A stretch of DNA of 64,000 nt from Sphingosinicella microcystinivorans (GTDB taxonomy: Bacteria > Pseudomonadota > Alphaproteobacteria > Sphingomonadales > Sphingomonadaceae). The position numbers were made by a program, and so were the translations under genes. This document shows positions 1 to 8,740 of the stretch, one piece after another; positions within the stretch are counted from its first letter, which is position 1; every line of letters begins with the position of its first letter. The notes beneath the pieces are model-generated. The model was not told the DNA's origin and did no database searches. It saw nothing but the letters and a program-made list of their open reading frames with translations. The stretch is taken from assembly GCF_027941835.1 (NCBI RefSeq), contig NZ_CP116005.1:434001-498000 (forward strand), given 5' to 3'.

Positions 1-1406
1 ATCTTCGCGAGGTCCTCGGAATCGAGGACGGCGGGATGCCACGGGAAGACGCCGCGCACGCTGCTCGGGAAGCCCGGCGTGCCGGTGCCGATGGTGCCGG
101 GCAGGATGGTGTGGACGGGGTTGGCGGACAGGTCGAGGTCGCCGCTGCGGGTGATCCGGCTGATGGCGCTCGCGTGCATGTCGCCGGAGATGCTGATCGC
201 GGCGCGCTCCTTCTGCGCGCTGAGCGCCGCCGCGAGGCGCTGGTGCTGCTCGAACCAGCCCTGCTGCCAATAGCCCTTGTCGTTGTCGAACGCGCTGGTT
301 TCGGACGGGCCGTCCGCATACCACTCGCCGAGCTTGCCGGCGGTCCACCCGAACGGGTTGGAGGGGGCGTGGATGTACTGCTTGGCGGTCGAGGCGCGCA
401 GGCGCTCGATGAGGAACGCCTCGGCCTTCGGGAACAGCACGCCGGCGTCGGCGCCCGTCGACCAGCCGCGGCGGCAATCGAAAAGCGCGATCTCCAGAAG
501 GTTGCCGACGCGCACCGTCTCCACCGTGCCCGCTTCGTATGGGTTGCCCCAGTCCGGCCGGCCGAGCGCGATCGGGTAGGCGAGCGCCGCCGTCTGCTGC
601 TGCAGCCCGAAGATGAACGGGCGCGGCGGCAGGCTGTAGCCCCACGGCCCGGCGTTGTCGTTCTCGTAATAGTCGTGGTCGTCGGTGATGAAGACGAGCG
701 GCACGGACGCGAAGCGATCCTCGTAGATCGACGCGATCTGGCGCCCGGCGATCGTGTTGATCGAGCGCCGGTTGGTTTCGGAATCGAACGCGAGATCCTG
801 GTCGATCCACGCGATCTGGCGATACTGCGCCTCCGTGGCGGCGCGCCGCGCCGGATCGCGGCGGTACTTGAGCGCCGTGTCGAGATCCCAATAGACGTGG
901 TCGCCATTCGCCACGGCGAGATCGGGCGCGAAGCTGAGCGCGCGGTCGAACAGGGCCCGGCGGACGGAGATCGGCAGGTATCCGTAGGGCCTCCCCGCCT
1001 CGTCGCCGCCCGCGCAGGTGAAGAACAGCACGCGGAAATGATCGGGCGCCGAATCCGGCGGCGGCAGCGTCTTCAGCGGCCACGGCTCGCGGAGCAGCCG
1101 ACCGCTCTCGTCGGACAGCGACAGCTCGTAGCGCCTGCCGCCCGGCAGACCGGACTGGACGAACGCCCACGCGTAGCCGTCGATGTCCGCCTTCTCGGCG
1201 GCGACGGCGCGCCCGTCGATGCGGAGCACGGGCGGCGCGGACGGCGGCGTATCCAGCAGCACCTTCACGGCCAGCGTGTCGTGCGTGGCGGACGGCAGGA
1301 TGGCGCGCACGGTCTTGCTGGTGCCGGACCACGCGACGCCGCCGTTCAGAATTCCGCCGAGGCCGAGCGCGGCGGTGCCTTTCAGAATATGGCGGCGATC
1401 GAACAT
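1..1406 (-). CDS. PhoD-like alkaline phosphatase, 3' end outside window
   Basis: This is a secreted metallophosphoesterase of the PhoD type, which releases phosphate from organic phosphomonoesters or diesters in the periplasm. The 468 codons present start with a twin-arginine export signal (RRHILK at residues 4-9). Family metal-binding motifs follow: GDHVYWD near 168-174, DDHDYYEN near 242-249, and a GDMHAS motif near 407. The stop codon lies beyond base 1. The ATG follows the upstream membrane-protein gene by one base, so the two are probably co-translated. Its N-terminal domain is unlike that of the second PhoD at 2116-4173, so this is not a simple recent duplicate. Confidence 0.85.
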   Translation of the reverse strand, partial: MFDRRHILKGTAALGLGGILNGGVAWSGTSKTVRAILPSATHDTLAVKVLLDTPPSAPPVLRIDGRAVAAEKADIDGYAWAFVQSGLPGGRRYELSLSDESGRLLREPWPLKTLPPPDSAPDHFRVLFFTCAGGDEAGRPYGYLPISVRRALFDRALSFAPDLAVANGDHVYWDLDTALKYRRDPARRAATEAQYRQIAWIDQDLAFDSETNRRSINTIAGRQIASIYEDRFASVPLVFITDDHDYYENDNAGPWGYSLPPRPFIFGLQQQTAALAYPIALGRPDWGNPYEAGTVETVRVGNLLEIALFDCRRGWSTGADAGVLFPKAEAFLIERLRASTAKQYIHAPSNPFGWTAGKLGEWYADGPSETSAFDNDKGYWQQGWFEQHQRLAAALSAQKERAAISISGDMHASAISRITRSGDLDLSANPVHTILPGTIGTGTPGFPSSVRGVFPWHPAVLDSEDLAK

Positions 1407-1407
1407 G

Positions 1408-2052
1408 TCATTGCTCCTGAACGGGAATTGGCGAGGAAGCGGCAGGCGCGGCGGGCGCCGGGCGCGGTATCCGATACCGCAGCCTGAGGCCGAGCGCGGC
1501 GACGCCGAGCGCGAAGGAAATGAGCGTGATGGGCGGCAGCCCGCCCGGCCACGTCGACGGCTCGAACCAGCCGGAAAACCCCGGGAACGCCGCGTGGGTC
1601 CCGGCGATGAAGGCGACGGCCGCCAGCGCGTCGTAGCGGCGGACCGGGCTCCAGCCGGTTGCCTCCCGCTGGCCGACGTGGAACAGGACCGCGCTTGCCG
1701 CGCCGAGCGCAATGGCGGCGCCGGCGACCGCCGTGAGCTTCTGCCCGTCGAAGAACTTCGCGTAATAGGCGGGGCCGAGCAGCGCGAGCGAGAGCAGGAC
1801 ATGGGCGAGCGCGAAGCCGCCCGCCGCCGCCATCACGGGGCGCACGGCCCCCGCGCCCGGTCTGCCGGTGCGGAACACCGCGACGACGACCAGCGCGAGC
1901 ACGGCGAGCGCAAGGCTCTTGTTCAGCGTGTAGGACGGCCATTCGGACCAGGCGACGCCCTTGAAGACGTTGTAGCGCGCGGTCGCGTAGGCGAGCGCCG
2001 CGGCATGGACGCCGGCCACAAGCCACAAGGTGCGGGTTCGGGGAGCACTCAT
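1408..2052 (-). CDS. Polytopic membrane protein of unknown function
   Basis: The product is 214 aa with about six hydrophobic segments and a short Pro/Ala-rich tail. I do not recognise a family with certainty. The helix spacing and small size slightly recall ferric-reductase-like membrane domains, but I see no clear heme-ligand pattern. I chose the start MSAPRT at 2052 over an in-frame ATG at 2103 because the extra residues are basic and low-complexity. It lies between two PhoD phosphatase genes on the same strand, one base before the downstream one, so it probably works with them, perhaps in transport or electron transfer. That role is inference from position only. Confidence 0.7.
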   Translation of the reverse strand: MSAPRTRTLWLVAGVHAAALAYATARYNVFKGVAWSEWPSYTLNKSLALAVLALVVVAVFRTGRPGAGAVRPVMAAAGGFALAHVLLSLALLGPAYYAKFFDGQKLTAVAGAAIALGAASAVLFHVGQREATGWSPVRRYDALAAVAFIAGTHAAFPGFSGWFEPSTWPGGLPPITLISFALGVAALGLRLRYRIPRPAPAAPAASSPIPVQEQ

Positions 2053-2115
2053 GTCATCGTCTTTCGATGCCGCCGCCCGGCGGGACGGGCGGCGGCACGG
2101 CAAGGTGGGCGGCGG

Positions 2116-4173
2116 TCAGCGCCCGCCGGTCTCGATGCCGCCGAGGGTCTTGACGACCTCCGGCGGAACCGGCGTGCGGTCGGGCTTCGCCTCCGAGGTC
2201 GAGACGGAATGGGCGAAGACGAGGTCCCCGGTGTAACCGTCCCGGAACTCGAAGACGACCTGCGGCTCGGGATAGGCGATCCACCTGTCCTTCCCTTCGG
2301 CGTCGGGGATGTTGTAGGCGTTGTTGGCGCGGATGACCGTGTAGATCGGCCAGCCCTTGCCGCTGGCCTGCCCGGCATTGCCGCCGCTGTCGTTGCGGTA
2401 CTGGTTGCTGCTCCAGAGCACGTTCACCAGACGGTCGCCGGACTGGTACCAGCCGCTCGGCGGCGAGCCGCCCGCGTCTCCGAGCCGGTGGTTGTTGCTG
2501 GTGTGCGGGCCGGTGCCGACGTCGTAGACCCCCGGCGCGACGCGGGCCACGAACGACTTGTGGAGGTCGCCCGTGAGGAAGAACACGGGCTTGTGCAGGC
2601 TCTCCGCGACCTTGAGCAGTTCCTCGCGCTCGTGGAGATGCGCGGTCCAGCCGTCGTCCTTGCCGACGCCGCCCGAGCCGCGCCCGTACCACACGCCGTT
2701 GTCGTGCGGCAGCGCGAGGTTAACCGACGAGACGATGAAGACGAAATCGGCGTCGCTCTTCTTCAGTTCGTCGAACAGCCACTGCTTCTGCACCGGGCCG
2801 ATCATGCTCGTGTTCGGGTCGGCGAGATTGGTCTTGTCGTGCAGCGTGCGGTTCGACCGCGTGTCGAGCAGGAAGAAGTCGGCGTTGGAAACGCGGAACT
2901 TGGTGTAGAGATTGGTGCCGATGCTGTAGCGCACGGTCTCCGTGACATCGAGCGCGGGTTCGACCTGGATGCGGGTCTTCCCCAGCACCTTCGCGATCTT
3001 GTAGACGCCCGTGTTGCCGAAGCCCCAGAGGACGTGCAGGTTCGACGTCTTGGCGGGATCGAGCTTCGTGAAATCGGCGTTGGGATCGGTGAGGATATTG
3101 CTGCCCGCCTCGACGCGCGCTTCCCCGAAATAATTGGGCTGCTGGTTGCCGATGTCGGGATTGCTCCAGCCGACATAGTCGCGCCACACGGCGACGGCGG
3201 GATCGCGGAACACCGCGCGCTCGACATCCTTCTGGAGATCGTCGCGCTGGAGGTCCTGCTGCCACGGCTTGCCGCGCGCGTCGATGCGGAAGCCGGTGTG
3301 GCCGGAGCCGGTCACGTCGTTCAGGATCTCGTGATCGTCGATCGTGACGAACAGCGGCACTTCCTTGTAGAAATCGGCAAGCGCCTGCGACCCTTCGAGA
3401 TAGAGCCGGTAGTTCTTCCAGACGCCGGCGATGCCCTTGGCGAGCGAGACGCTGCGGGGCGGTTTGCCGACGCCGTTCGCCACCGCCCATTCGGCCTCGG
3501 TCTTCTCGCGGCCCTTTTCATAGAGCCAGTCGCCGTTCTGGATCTGGAAATAGATCCTATCCTTCAGCTCGGCGAGCATCCGCGTGTAGGTGGGCGGCAG
3601 CGACGTCTTGTCGGGCTGGTTGTTGCCCGTGCCGGTCTCGAACGCGAAATTGTAGACGCCCTTCGGATTGACCTTCGGGTCGACGAACGTGGACGCGTCG
3701 GGAAATGTCGTGAAGCTGTTGATCCTGCCGCCGACGCGCGTGTCGGCGACGCGGCCTTCGTGGACGAGGGCGTAATAGTATTTCGTGCCGGGCTTCAATC
3801 CGTCGAGCTGGATCCAGCCGCTCGAATCATGTTCCCAGCTCGTCTTGACCGGCTTCGAGAGAATGCCCCCCGAAAGATCGGGCTGGGTCGAATAGAGCAC
3901 GCTGAACGCGCCGGGTTGCCGGGTCCGCGCCCAGACCCGGATCGACCCGACCCCGACGTTGCCGAGCTGCGGCCCGTGGGTGATGGCGTCCAGCTTTTCG
4001 AGAACCGGCGCCGGACGATTGCCTGCCTGCGCGGCGGGTGCCGCGGCAAGGGCGAGATTCGGCGTCAGCAGCAGGGCGGACAGGAACAGGCCGCCGGAAA
4101 GCGCGTGGCGGCGCTTCCGCGAAAGCCCCGCGCGGAGATGCGGAGGCGATGCCGGGAGATTGGTTTCGATCAT
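2116..4173 (-). CDS. PhoD family alkaline phosphatase/phosphodiesterase
   Basis: This 685-aa exported enzyme has a basic, twin-arginine-like N-terminus followed by a hydrophobic stretch ending in ALAAAP near residue 45. A fibronectin-like N-terminal domain comes next (about 65-155), typical of PhoD. Metal and catalytic motifs are visible: NGDWLYE near 213-219, DDHE at 279-282, and TGDLHKS near 535. It is expected to hydrolyse phosphate esters in the periplasm. It begins 29 bases after the stop of the TonB receptor gene and is followed by a membrane protein and a second PhoD, all on one strand. It is longer than classic PhoD (about 550 aa), so an insert or divergent subfamily is likely. Confidence 0.88.
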   Translation of the reverse strand: MIETNLPASPPHLRAGLSRKRRHALSGGLFLSALLLTPNLALAAAPAAQAGNRPAPVLEKLDAITHGPQLGNVGVGSIRVWARTRQPGAFSVLYSTQPDLSGGILSKPVKTSWEHDSSGWIQLDGLKPGTKYYYALVHEGRVADTRVGGRINSFTTFPDASTFVDPKVNPKGVYNFAFETGTGNNQPDKTSLPPTYTRMLAELKDRIYFQIQNGDWLYEKGREKTEAEWAVANGVGKPPRSVSLAKGIAGVWKNYRLYLEGSQALADFYKEVPLFVTIDDHEILNDVTGSGHTGFRIDARGKPWQQDLQRDDLQKDVERAVFRDPAVAVWRDYVGWSNPDIGNQQPNYFGEARVEAGSNILTDPNADFTKLDPAKTSNLHVLWGFGNTGVYKIAKVLGKTRIQVEPALDVTETVRYSIGTNLYTKFRVSNADFFLLDTRSNRTLHDKTNLADPNTSMIGPVQKQWLFDELKKSDADFVFIVSSVNLALPHDNGVWYGRGSGGVGKDDGWTAHLHEREELLKVAESLHKPVFFLTGDLHKSFVARVAPGVYDVGTGPHTSNNHRLGDAGGSPPSGWYQSGDRLVNVLWSSNQYRNDSGGNAGQASGKGWPIYTVIRANNAYNIPDAEGKDRWIAYPEPQVVFEFRDGYTGDLVFAHSVSTSEAKPDRTPVPPEVVKTLGGIETGGR

Positions 4174-4202
4174 GAGAGTCCCCTGATGAAAGGAAGGTCA
4201 GC

Positions 4203-6626
4203 CTAGAAGCGCGTGCGGACGGTGAGGCCGATCGTTCGCGGATCGCCGATGTTGCCCGTGATGAGGCCGAGGTTGGCGACGCTGAGCGCCGTGAAGTACT
4301 TCTTGTTGAGCAGGTTGCGCGCCCAGACCGAAACGTCGAACTTCTGGTCGTCGACCCTGAGGCCGATGCGCCCGTTGAGGATGCCGTAGCCGTCGATGCG
4401 CGTGTACTGCGAGTTGGTGCCGCTCGTGTCGTTGGACGACCTGTGCGAGAAGTCGACGCGGGCATAGGCCTCGTCGTCGTCGCTCAAGGGATAGGCGAGA
4501 TCGGTGCTGAGGCTGTAGATGAACTTCGGCGCGTTCGCGAGCTGGACGCCGCTCAGGTCCTGCGTCGCGCCCTCGTTGCGCCGGTTGGGCGCGACCTGGG
4601 CGTTGGTGTAGTCCTTGTAGACGGCGTCGTTGTACGCCGCCGATGCCGTGAAGCGGACGTACTGGCTGGGCGCCACCGTCAGGTCCACCTCGAAGCCGCG
4701 GGAGCGCACGCCGGGAATGTTGGAGATGTAGCGGCGGAACGCGTTCGTGTTGCCGATGTTCTCGGTGATCGCGGCCTGATAATTCTCCACCTCGATCCAG
4801 TAGGCTGCGGTGTTGAGCGTGACCCTGCGGTCCCAGAACTGGCTTTTGACGCCGACTTCCCACGCGTCGATCGTCTCCGGCTTCACCACCGGCGACACGC
4901 CCGCGGGCAGCGTGCCGAGGCTGAGGCCGCCCGACTTGCTGCCGCGCGAATAGTTCGCATAGGCGAGCACGTCCTGCGCCACCGTGTAGGCGAGGTTGAT
5001 CTGGCCGGTGAGGCTGTCGTTCTTGTGCTTCACCGTGTAGCGGACCTCGGGATAGATCGCATCCCGCAGCGCCTGCGCGGCGGCGCGGTCCGCGTCGCTG
5101 AGCAGGGAAAGATCGTTGCCCGCGACGGTGTACTGATCGAACAGCCCGGTCTTGTCCTCGTGCGTGAAGCGAAGACCCGCAGTGACGGCGAGCGCATCCG
5201 TGGCGCGCCACGTCAGCTGGCCGAACGCGGCGTAGCTCTTGGTCCTCGGTTCGATGATCGAATCCGACTCGAAGTTCGTGTAGGCATAGTTGGCGAGATC
5301 CCGGTTCGCGTAGGTGTGGTTGTTCCACACCGCGTAATCCGGCCCTTGCTGGTATTGGCCGAGACCGTGGATGACCTGCCAGAAGTAGTAGAGGCCGACC
5401 ACGTAATCGAGCCTGCGCTCGCCTTGCGAGGCCAGCCGGACTTCCTGGCTGAACTGGCGCTGCCAGTTGGTCGTTCCGCCCCGCAAGGTGACGCTGAGCG
5501 GCGTATTGTCCTGATCGTTGAGCGGATACCAGTCCCACCAGCGATAGGCGGTGACGGAGGTGAGCGTGGCGTTCCCGAGGTCCCAGTCGACCTTGCCGGA
5601 AACACCGTAGCCTTCCATGTCGGCCTGGATCGGCGCGTTGAATTCCACCTCGCGCGCGAACGGATCGTTCACGTCGTATGCGGGCGTGTATCCGGCGCGC
5701 GCCGCGCGGTCGAAGAAATTGTTCGTGTTCGCCGCGCCGTTGTCGAACTGCGTGAACACGCCCACGATGCTGGTGATGCGCGAGTAGGACGTCTGCTTCG
5801 AATAATCGCCGCTGAGGCGGATCGAGATGTCCTCGGTCGGCAGGATCAGGAGCTGGCCGCGAACCGAGAAGTTGTCGTAATCGTTCGCCTTCCTGCCGTT
5901 GTAGAGGTTGGTGAGCAGGCCGTCGCTGTGCGTGTCCGACAGCGTCAGGCGGTAGGCGACCTTGTCTTCGATGAGCGGACCCGACAGCGTTCCCCGGACC
6001 TGGTGATAGCCGCGCTCGCCGAGCGTCGCCTCGCCGCGGAATTCCGTCTCGAACGTCGGCGCGCGCGTGGTGATGTTGATGGCGCCCGCCGTGGTGTTCT
6101 TGCCGAACAGCGTGCCCTGCGGGCCGCGCAGGATCTCGACGCGCTCGAGGTCTATGAGATCGAATTGCGACGCGCCGATGCGGCCGTAATAGACGTCGTC
6201 GACATAGAAGCCGACGCCGATCTCGAGGCCGTCGTTCTGATCGGAATTGGAGCCGAGGCCGCGAATGTTCACGAAGGTGTTGCGGGCGTTGTTGTTCCTG
6301 ATGACGAGGCTCGGCGTCAGGTCGGCGATCTGCACGAGATTGACGTTGCCGGTGCGCTCGATGATCTCGCCGCTGACCGCGCTGAGCGCGATCGGCACGT
6401 CCTGCGCGCGCTCCTCGCGGCGGCGGGCGGTGACGGTGATCTCGCCGAGATTCTCATAGGCGGCGTCCGCGGCTTCCGCTGCGGAGGCCGCGTCGGCGGC
6501 TGCATCGGCGGACGCAGCAGCAGACTCCGCGGCAAGCGCCGCGTTCGCTGCAAGAATAAGGCCGAGCGCGCTGCCGGCACCGGCAAATCGAATGAAGCTG
6601 GTTCTGGTGATCATGGATCGACTCAC
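4203..6626 (-). CDS. TonB-dependent outer-membrane receptor
   Basis: The product is an 807-aa outer-membrane receptor that imports a ligand using TonB energy. A signal peptide (residues 1-32) is followed by an Ala/Asp/Glu-rich stretch (about 33-56). The TonB-box region GEITVTARRR (about 60-70), a plug domain and a long beta-barrel follow, ending in the aromatic residue typical of Omp85-dependent barrels (TVRTRF). It is of the CirA/BtuB-like type common in sphingomonads and lacks a FecA-type signalling domain. The next two or three genes encode phosphatases, which suggests a phosphate ester or related ligand, though this is unproven. MITRTS, four codons later, is an alternative start. Confidence 0.92.
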   Translation of the reverse strand: MSRSMITRTSFIRFAGAGSALGLILAANAALAAESAAASADAAADAASAAEAADAAYENLGEITVTARRREERAQDVPIALSAVSGEIIERTGNVNLVQIADLTPSLVIRNNNARNTFVNIRGLGSNSDQNDGLEIGVGFYVDDVYYGRIGASQFDLIDLERVEILRGPQGTLFGKNTTAGAINITTRAPTFETEFRGEATLGERGYHQVRGTLSGPLIEDKVAYRLTLSDTHSDGLLTNLYNGRKANDYDNFSVRGQLLILPTEDISIRLSGDYSKQTSYSRITSIVGVFTQFDNGAANTNNFFDRAARAGYTPAYDVNDPFAREVEFNAPIQADMEGYGVSGKVDWDLGNATLTSVTAYRWWDWYPLNDQDNTPLSVTLRGGTTNWQRQFSQEVRLASQGERRLDYVVGLYYFWQVIHGLGQYQQGPDYAVWNNHTYANRDLANYAYTNFESDSIIEPRTKSYAAFGQLTWRATDALAVTAGLRFTHEDKTGLFDQYTVAGNDLSLLSDADRAAAQALRDAIYPEVRYTVKHKNDSLTGQINLAYTVAQDVLAYANYSRGSKSGGLSLGTLPAGVSPVVKPETIDAWEVGVKSQFWDRRVTLNTAAYWIEVENYQAAITENIGNTNAFRRYISNIPGVRSRGFEVDLTVAPSQYVRFTASAAYNDAVYKDYTNAQVAPNRRNEGATQDLSGVQLANAPKFIYSLSTDLAYPLSDDDEAYARVDFSHRSSNDTSGTNSQYTRIDGYGILNGRIGLRVDDQKFDVSVWARNLLNKKYFTALSVANLGLITGNIGDPRTIGLTVRTRF

Positions 6627-7080
6627 AATTCCCCCGACACCGGCCAGCCCCTCCCGGGATCGGCCGGTCCATGCGCGCAGAGGCGCAGGTCTTTTCTGAT
6701 GAACATGCCAAGCCGTTCCGCGCCCGGCATGGGTGTGCGGATGACAACGGATCAGTGCCGCCCGAAAGAGGCGCCTGTCGTTGAAACTAGTCTAGGTATG
6801 ACATTGCATCGTCATTTCCCCTTGCCCGGTTGGGGGAACACGAAGCCTGGCGTCGTTGCCTCAGCATCGTGCGCTTTAGCGGTTGGTGTCGCGGAGCAAG
6901 CTGCATCCCATCAAAAGCCGCGGACCTCAAAAGGGCATGGCCCCGGAAACTCTCGTCAGGAGTTTCACGACTTGATGTCTACTGTTATCGTAGAAATTGA
7001 AAGCCGGTCAATGCAAGATTTTCTATCGCACGGGAAACATGGGATGGTCCGAACGCGCCGGTGCGGGCGGAACGGCGACC
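6627..7080. promoter_or_regulatory. Intergenic region upstream of the receptor-phosphatase operon
   Basis: This 454-base stretch carries no gene I can support. It should hold the promoter of the minus-strand receptor operon and it follows the 3' end of the GDYXXLXY gene. The only structured sequence I see is a PHO-box-like pair of half-sites, listed separately. The AT content is visibly higher than in the flanking genes, especially around 6950-7030. Confidence 0.6.
6798..6815 (+). promoter_or_regulatory. Candidate PHO box (PhoB site)
   Basis: Two 7-base half-sites separated by 4 bases read ATGACAT-TGCA-TCGTCAT. Each matches 5 of 7 positions of the PhoB half-site CTGTCAT, with the spacing PhoB requires. 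The site lies about 170 bases upstream of the receptor start. Read on the minus strand, one half-site matches 6 of 7 and the other 3 of 7, so orientation is uncertain. The phosphatases downstream make phosphate control plausible, but the match is imperfect. Confidence 0.35.
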
Positions 7081-7566
7081 CTAGTTCGCGGGCTCGATCC
7101 GGTCGTTGACGAGGCGGCCCTGCCGGGTGAGGCGGGCGACGACGACCATCGGCTGACGGCGCAGCATGTCCTCGAGCGCGGGCGCGCGCGTCTCGGAGAC
7201 GAAGATGCGGCTCGAGAAGTCCGGGGCCTGTCCCGGCGCGCGGCTCTGCCGCCTGATGCTGCTGCCGTTCACGTCGACGTAGGCGGGGCAGGCGGTGCCC
7301 GGCGCGGCCATCGTCGCGACGATCTCGCCCGCCTCTTCAGAGAGGCAGAGGCCGCAGGCGGCCTTGCCGCAAAGCGCGGGATCGCCGGCGACGCGCCAGT
7401 CGTAGCGGAACTGGATGAAGCGGCCGCGGATGGGATCGCGGGGATCGTAGCCGGCGATCGGGATGCGCCATTCGGACGCGCCCGACAGCCCCGCCTCGCG
7501 CGCGGCGATGCTGAGCGCGAGGCCGACCAGCGGCAGCAGCAGGGCGAGCGCGAGCCAGCGCTTCAT
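7081..7566 (-). CDS. GDYXXLXY-domain periplasmic/membrane-anchored protein
   Basis: The 161-aa product begins with one hydrophobic segment (residues 4-20). The family motif region follows (GRFIQFRY near 48-55, preceded by YDPRDPIR). Four cysteines lie in the middle, so disulfides are likely outside the cytoplasm. The family is almost always encoded beside DUF2157 membrane proteins, as here: the ATG overlaps the stop of the DUF2157 gene by 4 bases (ATGA). No biochemical role is established for the pair. I chose MKRW at 7566 because longer reading frames run through the neighbouring gene. Confidence 0.82.
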   Translation of the reverse strand: MKRWLALALLLPLVGLALSIAAREAGLSGASEWRIPIAGYDPRDPIRGRFIQFRYDWRVAGDPALCGKAACGLCLSEEAGEIVATMAAPGTACPAYVDVNGSSIRRQSRAPGQAPDFSSRIFVSETRAPALEDMLRRQPMVVVARLTRQGRLVNDRIEPAN

Positions 7567-8681
7567 GCGCGCCTCCCCACCAGCGCGAACACGCGCCGCC
7601 AGCCGAGGGCGAGCGCGATGAGCAGCACGCCGCCCGCGATGAGCCCGGCGCCGGTCGTCGCCAGCGAGCCGAACAGCTCGAAATAGATGATGAAGATACG
7701 GATGCCGACGGCGGCGATGGCGACGCCGAACAGCGCGCGCCAGCCGGACGCGACGGCGGCACGGGCGACGACGCCCCACATCGCCATGTAGATGAGCGCG
7801 CCGACGAGGCGCGCGGGCCAGCCGTCCGCGTGGGGCACCACGGTCGCCAGCAGCAGCGCCGCCATCGGCGCGGCGATGACCGGCAGCAGCATCGCCTCAG
7901 GGATCATCCGCCAGCGCCGCCCGGCCCAGACCGCGGCGGCGGCGACAAGCACGGGGACGATGAGGCGCACGGCCATGTCGCGGGCCTCGGTGGAGGTCAC
8001 GGTTCCCGCCCAGACGAAATGCGAGAGGCTGACGCCGCCGAGCCAGACGAGGATGCCGACCTCGCGAAGTCCGTCCGCGAAGCTGATGCGGTCCCGCCAC
8101 GGCAGCAGCGACAGGCCGATGAGGATGAGCGGCCCGGCGATCGCGAGGCCGTGGACGGCGTACCAGAGCCCGCCCGCATGCTCGTTCTCCAGCGCCAGCG
8201 ACGCCAGCGTCCAGAGCAGCATCCCGGACCAGCCGTAGGCGACGAGCCGCGTGCCGCCAGCGATCAGCATCGCGGGCGTCGTCAGCACCAGCCACGGCAC
8301 CAGCGCCTGCCACATCGGGCCGGTGAGCTGGTAGACCTGCGAATGCAGCGCGATGCCGGCAAGGACGAGCGCCGCCAGCAGGAACAGCGCGCCTTCCGTG
8401 AGCCAGCGATTGCCGCGCTGCGCGCCCACCCACGCGGCGGCGGCAGCAGCGGCGGTAAGCGCCAGATGGACGCCGAGCTTCAGCCAGTCGGCGATCAGGT
8501 CCCAGTTCGCGGCGACGACGAGCGCGAGGCCGAGCGCCAGCGCGAACAGGCCGAGGCCGACGATCGCCCAGAGCACGTAGGGGCGATCGTTCGCCGCCTC
8601 GTGGGCGCGGATGCGGGCGGCGGCATCGGCATCAATGAAACCGGCGGCGACCCACGCCTCGAGCTTGCTGTCCAGCGACAT
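7563..8681 (-). CDS. DUF2157 integral membrane protein
   Basis: The product is 372 aa. A short helical cytoplasmic N-terminus rich in Ala and charged residues (about 1-33) is typical of DUF2157. About ten hydrophobic helices follow. Function is unknown; the family is predicted to sit in the inner membrane with a GDYXXLXY partner. The partner gene overlaps its stop by 4 bases, so equal synthesis is likely. Homologs usually keep the same pairing, which supports one complex. Confidence 0.82.
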   Translation of the reverse strand: MSLDSKLEAWVAAGFIDADAAARIRAHEAANDRPYVLWAIVGLGLFALALGLALVVAANWDLIADWLKLGVHLALTAAAAAAAWVGAQRGNRWLTEGALFLLAALVLAGIALHSQVYQLTGPMWQALVPWLVLTTPAMLIAGGTRLVAYGWSGMLLWTLASLALENEHAGGLWYAVHGLAIAGPLILIGLSLLPWRDRISFADGLREVGILVWLGGVSLSHFVWAGTVTSTEARDMAVRLIVPVLVAAAAVWAGRRWRMIPEAMLLPVIAAPMAALLLATVVPHADGWPARLVGALIYMAMWGVVARAAVASGWRALFGVAIAAVGIRIFIIYFELFGSLATTGAGLIAGGVLLIALALGWRRVFALVGRRA

Positions 8682-8740
8682 GGCGCGGACTGTGGCGAAG
8701 CGCGGGCGCGCTGTCTAGGCCGCGCGTCCAGGCCGCGAAT

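Noticed and set aside
1183-4206. A 1007-aa plus-strand frame over the PhoD genes
   Set aside because: It is the antisense shadow of PhoD, with no domain pattern and highly charged composition.
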